Notes: generated by a model from the sequence alone, not told the origin. A stretch of 64,000 nucleotides of DNA from Moraxella sp. FZFQ2102 (GCF_024137865.1 NZ_CP099960.1:1240001-1304000); one strand, 5' to 3'; shown: positions 1-10,600, counted from the stretch's first letter. Numbers and translations are program-made.

Positions 1-1124
1 AGCCCCAATCCACGCCCACGGGCGGACGGTCAAGTTTCTAAGCTACCTATGCGGTAGTGGAGCTCACTGTTTGAGTCCACGATTACAGCCAGTATTTCTA
101 AGCTACCTATGCGGTAGTGAAGCCACCACCAACCCCACAGGGCGAGACATTGGCTTTCTAAGCTACCTATGCGGTAGTGAAGCAGTTAATGACACCAATT
201 CCGCCCCATCGTAATTTCTAAGCTACCTATGCGGTAGTGAAGCACAACCGACCATAACGCCTGCGATACTTCGTTTTCTAAGCTACCTATGCGGTAGTGA
301 AGATGGGGTTGTAGGGGGTTTACCCCATGCCACGTTTCTAAGCTACCTATGCGGTAGTGAAGGAACTTAGGGACACTATCCAAGACATGAACAATTTCTA
401 AGCTACCTATGCGGTAGTGAAGTTCTGCTAATCTGATCCGCTCCAGCTCCAGTTTTTCTAAGCTACCTATGCGGTAGTGAAGCCGACAGCGTTTTGTCAC
501 CGAATGGGTTTTTATTTCTAAGCTACCTATGCGGTAGTGAAGCACAACCGACCATAACGCCTGCGATACTTCGTTTTCTAAGCTACCTATGCGGTAGTGA
601 AGATGGGGTTGTAGGGGGTTTACCCCATGCCACGTTTCTAAGCTACCTATGCGGTAGTGAAGTTTCTCGCTTGCCTTGATTTTCTTGGGCTGACTTTCTA
701 AGCTACCTATGCGGTAGTGAAGGATGGGGCGGACATTGTCGCAGTTGGTGGGGTATTTCTAAGCTACCTATGCGGTAGTGAAGTGTGTTATGGATAGATT
801 TACTTAACAATGATTTTTCTAAGCTACCTATGCGGTAGTGAAGGCAGTTGCCCCATCTGCTCGGGGGTGATTAAATTTCTAAGCTACCTATGCGGTAGTG
901 AAGCCCCAATCCACGCCCACGGGCGGACGGTCAAGTTTCTAAGCTACCTATGCGGTAGTGAAGTTTCGCAGGGTAGTGGCTAGGTTTTTTTGATTTTTCT
1001 AAGCTACCTATGCGGTAGTGAAGTTTAATTTACTTTCCAATTCGTGATGATACTTTTTCTAAGCTACCTATGCGGTAGTGAAGCAAGCAGCATAGGGAAT
1101 AAAAATGGAATTTGTAGTGGTCAA

Positions 1125-1775
1125 CTAATTCAACAGTCCCTGATAAGTTGATTTTGCTGGAACTGGTGCCAGACCTTGATTGTATTGATGTGGACGAATG
1201 TGATTATAATACATCACATAGTCTTTGACATCATTCATTGCACTTTCAACATCACGATAACCGCCTTTTGGCATCCACTCATGTTTAAAACTACGAAACC
1301 ATCGCTCCATTGGGGCATTATCCCAACAATTGCCTCGGCGACTCATGCTTTGGACTAGCTTGTGTCTGTTTACACAAGCTGTAAACTTGTCACTGCCATA
1401 AATACTGCCTTGATCGGAGTGAAAGATCATGTTTGGTGTGTGTTTGATGTTTAGCATGGCATGGTTTAATGCATCAATCACTAAATTTGCATCATGACGA
1501 TTACCAAGCTTCCAGCCCACTACTTGACGATTGGATAAATTAATAACCACTGCCAAATAATGCCACACGCCGTTAACCTTCAGATAGGTTGTATCACCAC
1601 AAAGCACCGTTATATGAGGCTTAGGACTAAACTGTCGCTCCAGAATATTGTCAAATATTTGGCCATTGTCTTTGTCTTGATAACGCCATTTTTGCGGTTG
1701 TTTGCTAAATAAGCCTTGCTGCTTCATAAGCTTACGCACTAAATACAAGCCAACTGTGATACCTTTTGCTTGCAA
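1125..1775 (-). CDS. IS3-family transposase OrfB, DDE catalytic domain (copy a)
   Basis: This is the retroviral-integrase-like catalytic part of the transposase. The DDE residues are recognisable: Asp in GDTTYLKV, Asp in FHSDQGS and Glu in NAPMERW. The 216-residue frame from the first ATG is only the C-terminal part. The same frame stays open upstream to about 2010 and would be reached by a -1 ribosomal frameshift from OrfA at an A-AAA-AAG heptamer (minus strand, 2012-2006). That gives the usual OrfAB fusion. It is transcribed in the same direction as the surrounding CRISPR array. Confidence 0.93.
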   Translation of the reverse strand: MQAKGITVGLYLVRKLMKQQGLFSKQPQKWRYQDKDNGQIFDNILERQFSPKPHITVLCGDTTYLKVNGVWHYLAVVINLSNRQVVGWKLGNRHDANLVIDALNHAMLNIKHTPNMIFHSDQGSIYGSDKFTACVNRHKLVQSMSRRGNCWDNAPMERWFRSFKHEWMPKGGYRDVESAMNDVKDYVMYYNHIRPHQYNQGLAPVPAKSTYQGLLN

Positions 1776-1948
1776 TCGTGCTTTGATACTGCGTTTACCT
1801 GCTGAGCCTCTGCTTTCGTCAAAAATGGCTTTTATGTGAGTGGCGATACCAACATGCTTAGCTGGTTTATTAGCCTGTCGTAACTGGGTATAGTAAGCAC
1901 TTTCACTGACGCCAAATAACTTACATAAACGCTTGATGCCGTGCGATT

Positions 1949-2272
1949 TTAATGTCTTAATTGCTTGGTATTTTTGCTCTCGAGAGATATTAAAATCGCT
2001 GTAGCCTTTTTTAGAATCAGCTTGTCCTCTTCTAGCACTCTGATTCTATCTTCTAGCTCACGAATACGTTGTTGATCAGGACTGATTGGTTTTGAGCCTG
2101 CAAGTACATAGCCTTGATGTTCTGCTTTGACTTGGCTTAACCAGCGTCTAAATGATGTTTCACCAACATCCAATTCCTGACAAGCCTGGGATATGCTGTA
2201 GCCTTTGTCTGTGACTAATTTTACTGCTTCTAATTTAAACTCTGCACTAAAGCTTCGTCTTGGTCGTCTCAT
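1949..2272 (-). CDS. IS3-family transposase OrfA, DNA-binding (copy a)
   Basis: The 107-residue protein has an N-terminal helix-turn-helix that binds the IS ends (residues about 8-50, FSAEFKLEAVKLV then SISQACQELDVGETSFRRW). A short coiled coil with leucine-zipper spacing follows (about 70-90, IRELEDRIRVLEEDKLILKKA). The A-AAA-AAG slip site lies in the Leu-Lys-Lys codons near residue 87, where ribosomes can shift -1 into OrfB. The start is an ATG about 65 bp inside the IS end. Confidence 0.92.
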   Translation of the reverse strand: MRRPRRSFSAEFKLEAVKLVTDKGYSISQACQELDVGETSFRRWLSQVKAEHQGYVLAGSKPISPDQQRIRELEDRIRVLEEDKLILKKATAILISLESKNTKQLRH

Positions 2273-4424
2273 GGTTTATCCTCATTTTTATGATATTGTA
2301 CCACTTATTGAGGACTGCGGGATTAGTGTACCACTACAATTACATTTCTAAGCTACCTATGCGGTAGTGAAGCATCCGTACCCTGTTTGCCCTTTTTACT
2401 GTTCTTTCTAAGCTACCTATGCGGTAGTGAAGGTTCGAGCAAGCATCAGTAAATACAACATCTATTTCTAAGCTACCTATGCGGTAGTGAAGTGGATTGG
2501 GCGAAGATGACTATAACATTCTTTTTTCTAAGCTACCTATGCGGTAGTGAAGGTCGTCGAGCTGGAGTTTACCGATGAAGCAAGGTTTCTAAGCTACCTA
2601 TGCGGTAGTGAAGGAAATAACTTGGCTTAACCATCAACAAAACATTTTCTAAGCTACCTATGCGGTAGTGAAGATCATCTGCTTGTAGTGATGGGTTCTA
2701 AATTGGTTTCTAAGCTACCTATGCGGTAGTGAAGAGAATATCGGATGATTTAGACTGTAATTGATATTTCTAAGCTACCTATGCGGTAGTGAAGCAAATT
2801 AACTTTACGACGGCTGATTTGTACTTTTTCTAAGCTACCTATGCGGTAGTGAAGGAATCAGGGTTCCGAGCATCCACGATTGGCATTTTCTAAGCTACCT
2901 ATGCGGTAGTGAAGGCAGTACAAGCACCCAGTATAATTTTTTCTCTTTTCTAAGCTACCTATGCGGTAGTGAAGCCCAAGACATACCCCACGGAAATCAT
3001 GTCAAGTTTCTAAGCTACCTATGCGGTAGTGAAGTTTTGGAGTGGTACATATAGCGGTGTTGGGTCTTTCTAAGCTACCTATGCGGTAGTGAAGAATCCA
3101 AATGGAACAAAAATTGGATACCATGTTTTTCTAAGCTACCTATGCGGTAGTGAAGGATTTGACATACCCCCGATAAATCATATCAAGTTTCTAAGCTACC
3201 TATGCGGTAGTGAAGGCCTTTTTCGCTCCGCCACGGCTAGGGTCTTTTTTCTAAGCTACCTATGCGGTAGTGAAGTTGCGTTTCGTGGCAACGGGCGGAC
3301 TGCTCAATTTCTAAGCTACCTATGCGGTAGTGAAGATATTTCCGCCAATCCGATTTCAACATCATCGTTTCTAAGCTACCTATGCGGTAGTGAAGTGTGT
3401 TTTTAGCTTTGTTTCGTTCTCTCACTTGTTTCTAAGCTACCTATGCGGTAGTGAAGATCATAAACCATCCCTTCGATCGGACGCTTAATTTCTAAGCTAC
3501 CTATGCGGTAGTGAAGAACTGCGTATATGATTATTAGCAAATTCTACGTTTCTAAGCTACCTATGCGGTAGTGAAGACCCAAGCCAACCGCCAACGCATT
3601 TTGTCGCTTTTCTAAGCTACCTATGCGGTAGTGAAGAAATTTTGGCGCGCGGCTGATGAACACGAAAGTTTCTAAGCTACCTATGCGGTAGTGAAGGGGG
3701 GCTTGTCCCCCTAAGCAAGCCGAAAAGATTTTCTAAGCTACCTATGCGGTAGTGAAGTCATTCTGTGCGTCCTGTGTGTCGTTTTTCTTTTTCTAAGCTA
3801 CCTATGCGGTAGTGAAGCCCTACTTGCCAATGGCGTAGGTCATTAAGATTTTCTAAGCTACCTATGCGGTAGTGAAGTTAGAATGATTGATAGGGTGGTT
3901 TGGGTATTTTTTCTAAGCTACCTATGCGGTAGTGAAGATCAAAATGGCGTGGAAATGTGGATGGGCGTGTTTCTAAGCTACCTATGCGGTAGTGAAGCGA
4001 GAAAGCACTCACGATAGCCAAAAATCGTTTTTCTAAGCTACCTATGCGGTAGTGAAGGTTTTTCAGCGTTAGGGTTAGCAGGATAAAGCTTTCTAAGCTA
4101 CCTATGCGGTAGTGAAGAGGGTACTCTTTGCGTAATTGCTCATATTTCTTTTCTAAGCTACCTATGCGGTAGTGAAGGTCTTGGTTGGTTTCATCGTCTT
4201 TTTGCCATTTTTCTAAGCTACCTATGCGGTAGTGAAGAGGTGAAAAAATAGCTGCGGTGGGAATTGGACTTTCTAAGCTACCTATGCGGTAGTGAAGAGA
4301 ATTTCCCCTTGTTGGCGGTGTTTGCGTTTTTTCTAAGCTACCTATGCGGTAGTGAAGAAAAGAGTACAAAGAGCAGTTTCAGCAATGATTTTCTAAGCTA
4401 CCTATGCGGTAGTGTAGTGGTCAA

Positions 4425-5075
4425 CTAATTCAACAGTCCCTGATAAGTTGATTTTGCTGGAACTGGTGCCAGACCTTGATTGTATTGATGTGGACGAATG
4501 TGATTATAATACATCACATAGTCTTTGACATCATTCATTGCACTTTCAACATCACGATAACCGCCTTTTGGCATCCACTCATGTTTAAAACTACGAAACC
4601 ATCGCTCCATTGGGGCATTATCCCAACAATTGCCTCGGCGACTCATGCTTTGGACTAGCTTGTGTCTGTTTACACAAGCTGTAAACTTGTCACTGCCATA
4701 AATACTGCCTTGATCGGAGTGAAAGATCATGTTTGGTGTGTGTTTGATGTTTAGCATGGCATGGTTTAATGCATCAATCACTAAATTTGCATCATGACGA
4801 TTACCAAGCTTCCAGCCCACTACTTGACGATTGGATAAATTAATAACCACTGCCAAATAATGCCACACGCCGTTAACCTTCAGATAGGTTGTATCACCAC
4901 AAAGCACCGTTATATGAGGCTTAGGACTAAACTGTCGCTCCAGAATATTGTCAAATATTTGGCCATTGTCTTTGTCTTGATAACGCCATTTTTGCGGTTG
5001 TTTGCTAAATAAGCCTTGCTGCTTCATAAGCTTACGCACTAAATACAAGCCAACTGTGATACCTTTTGCTTGCAA
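4425..5075 (-). CDS. IS3-family transposase OrfB (copy b)
   Basis: The translation is identical to OrfB of copy a, with all three DDE motifs intact. It is expressed as the C-terminal half of an OrfAB fusion after a -1 frameshift at about 5306-5312. It is oriented with array transcription. Confidence 0.93.
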   Translation of the reverse strand: MQAKGITVGLYLVRKLMKQQGLFSKQPQKWRYQDKDNGQIFDNILERQFSPKPHITVLCGDTTYLKVNGVWHYLAVVINLSNRQVVGWKLGNRHDANLVIDALNHAMLNIKHTPNMIFHSDQGSIYGSDKFTACVNRHKLVQSMSRRGNCWDNAPMERWFRSFKHEWMPKGGYRDVESAMNDVKDYVMYYNHIRPHQYNQGLAPVPAKSTYQGLLN

Positions 5076-5248
5076 TCGTGCTTTGATACTGCGTTTACCT
5101 GCTGAGCCTCTGCTTTCGTCAAAAATGGCTTTTATGTGAGTGGCGATACCAACATGCTTAGCTGGTTTATTAGCCTGTCGTAACTGGGTATAGTAAGCAC
5201 TTTCACTGACGCCAAATAACTTACATAAACGCTTGATGCCGTGCGATT

Positions 5249-5572
5249 TTAATGTCTTAATTGCTTGGTATTTTTGCTCTCGAGAGATATTAAAATCGCT
5301 GTAGCCTTTTTTAGAATCAGCTTGTCCTCTTCTAGCACTCTGATTCTATCTTCTAGCTCACGAATACGTTGTTGATCAGGACTGATTGGTTTTGAGCCTG
5401 CAAGTACATAGCCTTGATGTTCTGCTTTGACTTGGCTTAACCAGCGTCTAAATGATGTTTCACCAACATCCAATTCCTGACAAGCCTGGGATATGCTGTA
5501 GCCTTTGTCTGTGACTAATTTTACTGCTTCTAATTTAAACTCTGCACTAAAGCTTCGTCTTGGTCGTCTCAT
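5249..5572 (-). CDS. IS3-family transposase OrfA (copy b)
   Basis: The 107 residues are identical to OrfA of copy a: a helix-turn-helix followed by a leucine-zipper-like helix, ending past the A-AAA-AAG slip heptamer. No inactivating change is seen, so the copy looks transposition-competent. Confidence 0.92.
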   Translation of the reverse strand: MRRPRRSFSAEFKLEAVKLVTDKGYSISQACQELDVGETSFRRWLSQVKAEHQGYVLAGSKPISPDQQRIRELEDRIRVLEEDKLILKKATAILISLESKNTKQLRH

Positions 5573-6307
5573 GGTTTATCCTCATTTTTATGATATTGTA
5601 CCACTTATTGAGGACTGCGGGATTAGTGTACCACTACAGTAGTGAAGATGAAAAACCTGCCAAACCTTACAAATGGCTTTTTCTAAGCTACCTATGCGGT
5701 AGTGAAGGCCTATGTCCGAAAGGATATAGATAAGCTGATTTTCTAAGCTACCTATGCGGTAGTGAAGCCAATTACGCATATCGACCTTTTCAGCCGATTT
5801 TTCTAAGCTACCTATGCGGTAGTGAAGAAAGAAAGGTGCGTGAACTGCTTGGGGGAATGTTTCTAAGCTACCTATGCGGTAGTGAAGGAAAAGTCAGATG
5901 ATGAAATTCTACACGAAACTTTCTAAGCTACCTATGCGGTAGTGAAGATGTACACTAAGTTATTTAGGGAATTTGCCAATTTCTAAGCTACCTATGCGGT
6001 AGTGAAGGAGCGAAGTCAAATGGGGTCGTGTCAATGGATTTTCTAAGCTACCTATGCGGTAGTGAAGGTAGTTGATATGAAAAATAGTGAAACATTAAAT
6101 TTCTAAGCTACCTATGCGGTAGTGAAGTTAGGTTAATTTAACGCATCTTATCAGAGTGCTTTCTAAGCTACCTATGCGGTAGTGAAGATGGTCAAACATT
6201 GGTGGGGTACTCCACTGATTTTCTAAGCTACCTATGCGGTAGTGAAGTATTGGGGTCATGAGCGAGCGTGATACAAAATTTTCTAAGCTACCTATGCGGT
6301 AGTGAAG

Positions 6308-6487
6308 AGTAATTATAAACAAAAAAACTAAGAAATAACAGGGGGTTATGATGGTTTTACCCTTTTTACCCAAACAAAAATCCACCTATTATAACTGATT
6401 GATTTTATTAAGTTTTTAAATAGTTATAAAAATAAAGGGTAAAACTTTATTTGTTTGTCATCCAATGATCCAAAGTATAGCATAAAT
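6308..6487 (-). promoter_or_regulatory. CRISPR leader of array 1
   Basis: About 180 AT-rich bases lie between the last repeat and the cas1 promoter. The segment is shared, with a single difference, with the sequence next to array 2 (38756-38935). Both copies end at the same place, which defines the functional leader. On the minus strand there are two TATAAT boxes (6312-6317 and 6388-6393), neither with a good -35, so the array promoter cannot be fixed by eye. A 12-bp inverted repeat, GTTTTACCCTTT (6354-6365) and AAAGGGTAAAAC (6434-6445), brackets the middle. An IHF-type site lies at 6392. Confidence 0.9.
6392..6404 (-). promoter_or_regulatory. Predicted IHF binding site in leader 1
   Basis: On the minus strand the 13-mer AATCAATCAGTTA fits the IHF consensus WATCAANNNNTTR at every defined base. 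It lies about 85 bp from the leader-proximal repeat. IHF bending of the leader is known to guide Cas1 and Cas2-3 integration in type I-E and I-F systems. The same 13-mer is kept in the second leader. Occupancy is inference. Confidence 0.6.
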
Positions 6488-6532
6488 CAAGATAACGGCA
6501 AAAATATAAGCTTATAAAATATCAAAACCGGC

Positions 6533-6561
6533 TTGACAGGGTGTTATTTTGGTGATTAAAT
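6533..6561 (+). promoter_or_regulatory. Predicted cas1-cas2-3 promoter
   Basis: A consensus -35 TTGACA (6533-6538) is followed after 17 bp by TTAAAT (6556-6561), which is preceded by an extended -10 TGA. Transcription would start about 20 bp before the cas1 ribosome-binding site. It diverges from the array leader. Confidence 0.65.
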
Positions 6562-6588
6562 TTGATAGTGATATAAGGAAATTTGCAC

Positions 6589-7533
6589 ATGAACTCCCTC
6601 AAACCCACCGACCTAAAAGCCATTTTACATTCCAAGCGAGCCAATATTTTCTACCTAGAACATTGCCGTGTCATGCAAAAAGACGGTCGAGTGCTATACT
6701 TAACCGAAACTAAATACGAAAATCAATATTATAATATTCCCATTGCCAATACCACTTGCATTTTGCTTGGCACAGGCACTTCCATTACGCAGGCTGCCAT
6801 GCGAATGCTCGCCAGTGCAGGCGTGTTGGTCGGCTTTTGTGGGGGCGGTGCAACGCCACTTTTTTCAGGGGCGGAAATTGAATGGCTTAATCCACAAAGT
6901 GAATATCGCCCAACCGAATATGTACAAGGGTGGCTGTCTTTTTGGTTTGATGAACAAAAACGGCTGACCATCGCCAAAGAATTTCAACAAAAACGCATTG
7001 AATTTATTCAAAAAATTTGGTCAAAGGACAAGGAGTTACACGAAGCAGGATTTGCCATTGATGACCATGATGTTTTGCAAGCTTATACTAGTTTTCAACA
7101 TAAAATTTCTACGGTAAACTGTGTCAATGAGTTGCTATTGGCAGAAGCACAAATGACCAAGCAGTTATATAAATATTCTGCAAATCATTGCGGATTGTCA
7201 TTTGAACGCAATTTTGAAGCGGGAGATTTGGCGAATAATTTTCTCAATCATGGCAATTATTTGGCCTATGGGCTTGGGGCGACAACGCTGTGGGTGCTCG
7301 GCATTCCGCACGGCTTTGCGGTTATGCACGGTAAGACACGGCGTGGGGCGTTGGTGTTTGATGTGGCGGATTTAATCAAAGACGCGATTGTGCTTCCTTG
7401 GGCGTTTGTTTGTGCTAAAGATGATTTTAGTGAACAAGAATTTCGTCAAAAAATCTTGCAAAAATTCACACAACATAAAGCACTCGATTTTATGTTTGAG
7501 CAAGTGAAATCGGCTTCACAATACTTTTCATAG
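6589..7533 (+). CDS. cas1: CRISPR-associated endonuclease Cas1, type I-F
   Basis: This is the integrase subunit that, with the Cas2 part of Cas2-3, inserts new spacers at the leader end of the arrays. I chose ATG 6589 (314 aa) over an upstream TTG because AAGGAA lies 8 nt before it. The length fits Cas1f. The C-terminal block HGFAVMHGKTRRG...FDVADL carries the probable metal ligands His247 and Asp261, and Glu186 in LLLAEAQMTK is the likely third. It is the first gene after the leader, with cas2-3 following across a palindromic repeat. Confidence 0.95.
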   Translation: MNSLKPTDLKAILHSKRANIFYLEHCRVMQKDGRVLYLTETKYENQYYNIPIANTTCILLGTGTSITQAAMRMLASAGVLVGFCGGGATPLFSGAEIEWLNPQSEYRPTEYVQGWLSFWFDEQKRLTIAKEFQQKRIEFIQKIWSKDKELHEAGFAIDDHDVLQAYTSFQHKISTVNCVNELLLAEAQMTKQLYKYSANHCGLSFERNFEAGDLANNFLNHGNYLAYGLGATTLWVLGIPHGFAVMHGKTRRGALVFDVADLIKDAIVLPWAFVCAKDDFSEQEFRQKILQKFTQHKALDFMFEQVKSASQYFS

Positions 7534-7536
7534 TCA

Positions 7537-7625
7537 TTTGATTCAAAACAATACTTCGTTACCAACGCCCTGATGTACTACTTGTACACTGCGGTCGTTG
7601 TCGCCTAGTCTTGTTTTGAATCAAA
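7537..7625. repeat. Small palindromic intergenic repeat between cas1 and cas2-3
   Basis: An 89-bp element bounded by a perfect 15-bp inverted repeat (TTTGATTCAAAACAA and its complement). The interior reads AATACTTCGTT ... CGCCTAGTCTTG. A clearly related element with the same interior landmarks (AATACTGCGTT ... CGCCTAGTCTT) lies after panB at 19891-19971. These look like members of a dispersed small-repeat family. Because it is transcribed between cas1 and cas2-3, its hairpin could affect expression of cas2-3. Confidence 0.75.
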
Positions 7626-7649
7626 AAGCCTATGACCAAGGATATAGAA

Positions 7650-10600
7650 ATGATTGTTACCTTTATTTCTCAATGTGAAAAAAAGGCACTCCCACGCACT
7701 CGGCAGGTATTGGACGCATTTGCCAATCGGATTGGCGATAATACTTGGCAGACGGTCATTACCGAAGATGGCTTGGCGATGGTCAAAAAATTACTTGCTC
7801 GCAGTGCAAGCAAAAGCACGGCGGTCAGTTGTTACCGATTTCATACTCGCAAACACAGCGAATTGGTATGGATTGTCGGCAATCGTCATAAATTTAATGA
7901 ATGGGGCTATGTGCCTGTGAATCGCACCAAACGCAATATTTTGCACAGCGAATGGCAAAATGATTGGCAATATATCAGTGCCATTCAAATTATGGCGACT
8001 TTGTCCGCTTTATTGCACGATTTGGGTAAATCTACACTTGGTTTTCAACACAAACTCACGCACGGCAGTACACAAGGCGACCCTTATCGTCATGAATGGA
8101 TTTCTTTAAAAATTTTGCTGTGGCTTTGTCAAGATTGCCAAACCGATAATGATTGGTTGCAACGCTTTGGGCAAATTGATGAATGGCTTGCCAAGCAAAA
8201 CTTATCGGCATTAAATGCCTATTTACAATCTAATCAAGACCACGCCAATTTAGCTCAATTACCCCCATTGGGACAATGGCTAGCTTGGCTTGTGGTCAGT
8301 CATCATCGCTTGCCTCCTTTGACCGATGTGTTTTTAAAAGAACAAGTTCGCACCCAATTTCAAAAAGATACCTCAATCTTATATCTTGAACGCTCGCTTG
8401 CCAAAATCTATGCAGAGTTTACCGCCAAAGATTATTGGGTCAAAAATCCCAATGTCGTCAATTCTGAAAATTTCTTTAAATTTCAACAATGTGTCATTAA
8501 TAGTAAAACTTGGCAAAACAGCCTAAAACGCTGGGCAAGAAAAACCCTGCAAGACCCTACATTGCAAGCCTTATCCGCCCAAAATCAGCCGATTGATAAC
8601 GCCATTTTGCTGTATTTATCACGGCTGTGCTTGATGGTAGGCGACCATAATTATTCATCATTAAAAGACAATGATCCTCGCCGTGTCGCCACAAAATCCA
8701 CACTTTCTTTACTTGCCAATACTGACCGCAAAACACGCACGCCCAAGCAATTTTTAGATGAACATTTGTTGGGTGTGGCATCATTTACCGCCCATTTTGC
8801 ACGGTATTTGCCAACCATCAGCGAGCAATTACCGACATTACTCAAACATCGCCCTTTGAGCAAAAACACCGAGATTGAGCGATTTTCTTGGCAAAATCAC
8901 GCCTTTAAAATCGCCAAAAGTGTGCAAGCTGACAGTGATACGCATGGCTTTTTTGGGGTGAATATGGCGTCCACAGGCTGTGGTAAAACCATCAGCAACG
9001 CTCGCATTATGTATGGATTATCGGACGAGAAAAAAGGGGCAAGATTGACCATTGCATTAGGTTTGCGAGTTTTGACTTTGCAAACAGGGTTGAGTTTACG
9101 CCAAGATTTGCAGTTAAATGACGAGCAATTAGCGATTTTGGTCGGTGGTGGCGGTGTTCGGCAATTATTTGAAATCAATGAACAAAAAAATCAGGCTGAA
9201 ACAACTTCCGCTTACGGTAGTGAATCGGCAGAGGAATTGGTGGACGGCTTTGTGGACGGTTCGCCTGATTATCATGCGTTGAATGAACTCAATATTGATA
9301 CTTTACTGGCGGATAATAAAGCAAAAGATCTGTTGTTTTCGCCTGTGGTTACTTGCACCATTGACCATCTTATGCAAGCTTGTGAATGCAAACGGGGCGG
9401 TGGTTACATTGCTCCAATGCTTCGTTTATTGAGTAGCGATTTGATTTTGGACGAACCTGATGATTTTGACCACAATGATTTGCCTGCGTTGGCACGACTT
9501 GTGCATTTGGCAGGTGTGTTTGGCTCAAAAGTGTTGTTGTCATCGGCAACGCTACCGCCTGATTTGATTGCAGGCTTATTTGAAAGCTATTTGGCAGGGC
9601 GAAAATTGTTCAATCAAAGCCAAAATAAACCCACACCGCAAGTGGTCTGTGCGTGGTTTGATGAACAAAAAAATGGCTCAACAGTCGCACCTTGTGGAGA
9701 GATGGAAAATTTCAGACAGCAACATCAAGCCTTTGTTAATAAACGCACCAAATTTTTGCACGCCCAGCCCATTCGCCGTAAAGCTGATGTGTTGCCTGTT
9801 AATATTGCCTATCATCAAGATAAACAAGCAAAATTTTATACCGAATTGGGACAAAAAATCATTGATGGAGCAAGCCAATTACATCAATCTTATCATACCG
9901 TTGATGAAAAATCAGGCAAATGCGTGAGTATTGGTTTGGTACGACTTGCCAATATCAAACAACTAACACGCCTTGCGTTTTATTTGCAAAATGCCCAACT
10001 CCCTGCCGATACGCACATTCATGTGGTGTGCTATCACGCAAGACAGCTTTTGATTTTGCGAAACCATGTGGAATATGCTTTGGACAAAATCTTAAAACGC
10101 AATGGCGATGAACAAGCGATTTTTGCTCACGATGAAATCCGTCAAGCGATGGCAAAAAGTCATGCCAAACAGCATATTTTTATGGTGCTGGCAACGCCTG
10201 TGGCGGAAGTGGGACGAGACCATGATTATGATTGGGCGATTGTTGAGCCAAGCTCTATGCGGTCAATCATTCAACTGGCTGGGCGAGTGTGGCGACACCG
10301 TCCGCAAAAGTTAGCAACTTTCCCTAATTTATTGATATGGCAGAAAAATATCCGCCATTTGCAAGGGCAAACGCCTGTTTTTACCAAGCCGGGATTTGAA
10401 GTACCTGAATTGAAATTGCCAAGTTATGAATTTAATGCTTTGATAAATCAAGAATTTTTGGATAAAGTGGATGCTTGTCCAAGAATTGACAAACCGAGTC
10501 CATTAAAGCCGACTTTGGCAGGCTTGGAACATCGTTTGATGACGCATTTATTTTCATCAAAAACAACCAATTATGTCAATGCCTATTGGCGAGACGCAGG

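Larger units (their letters stand above)
1113..2338 (-). mobile_element. IS3-family insertion sequence, copy a (1226 bp), inside a spacer
   Basis: The ends are imperfect inverted repeats starting TGTAGTGGT, and the element carries the two overlapping reading frames of an IS3-family transposase. A 3-bp ATT flanks both sides (1110-1112 and 2339-2341). Removing the IS and one ATT restores an exact 32-nt spacer, so this is a simple insertion into the array. Two further copies of the same length lie at 4413-5638 and 36320-37545. Their protein products are identical, which indicates recent activity. The IS subgroup is not assigned. Confidence 0.95.
4413..5638 (-). mobile_element. IS3-family insertion sequence, copy b (1226 bp), inside a repeat
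   Basis: Same length and encoded proteins as copy a. It is inserted within a CRISPR repeat: the left flank ends GCGGTAG (4406-4412) and the right flank begins GTAGTGAAG (5639-5647). GTAG is a 4-bp target duplication, and its removal restores an exact repeat. Copies a and b are direct repeats about 3.3 kb apart, so recombination between them would delete roughly 35 spacers. Confidence 0.95.
1..6307 (-). CRISPR. Type I-F CRISPR array 1, interrupted by two IS copies
   Basis: I count 64 direct repeats of 28 nt (first at 35, last at 6280-6307) separated by spacers of 32 nt, a few of 33. The array continues past the left edge. On the plus strand the repeat starts TTTCTAAG and contains CTACC-TATGC-GGTAG. 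The reverse complement has the I-F layout: a 5-bp hairpin followed by an 8-nt CTTAGAAA handle. Transcription is therefore from the leader at 6308 toward position 1. The repeat at 35-62 has one change near its end (GTGG for GTGA). One spacer (1084-1112 plus 2342-2344) and one repeat (4390-4412 plus 5643-5647) are split by IS insertions. Several spacers are duplicated or related to one another (see findings). Confidence 0.98.

Noticed and set aside
1176..1358. A 60-codon frame opposite the transposase, repeated in all three IS copies
   Set aside because: It is antisense to OrfB, has no ribosome-binding site, and is identical only because the IS copies are identical.
186..4369. Open frames with repeated LHYRIGSLE or FLSYLCGSE blocks on both strands of the arrays
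   Set aside because: They are translations of CRISPR repeats, which lack stops in some frames. The periodic peptides are artefacts and have no start signals.
6533..6590. A second target of the mini-array guide at the cas1 promoter
   Set aside because: No CC-ATAGT or reverse complement is present there. Control by the mini-RNA, if real, appears limited to csy1-4 and itself.
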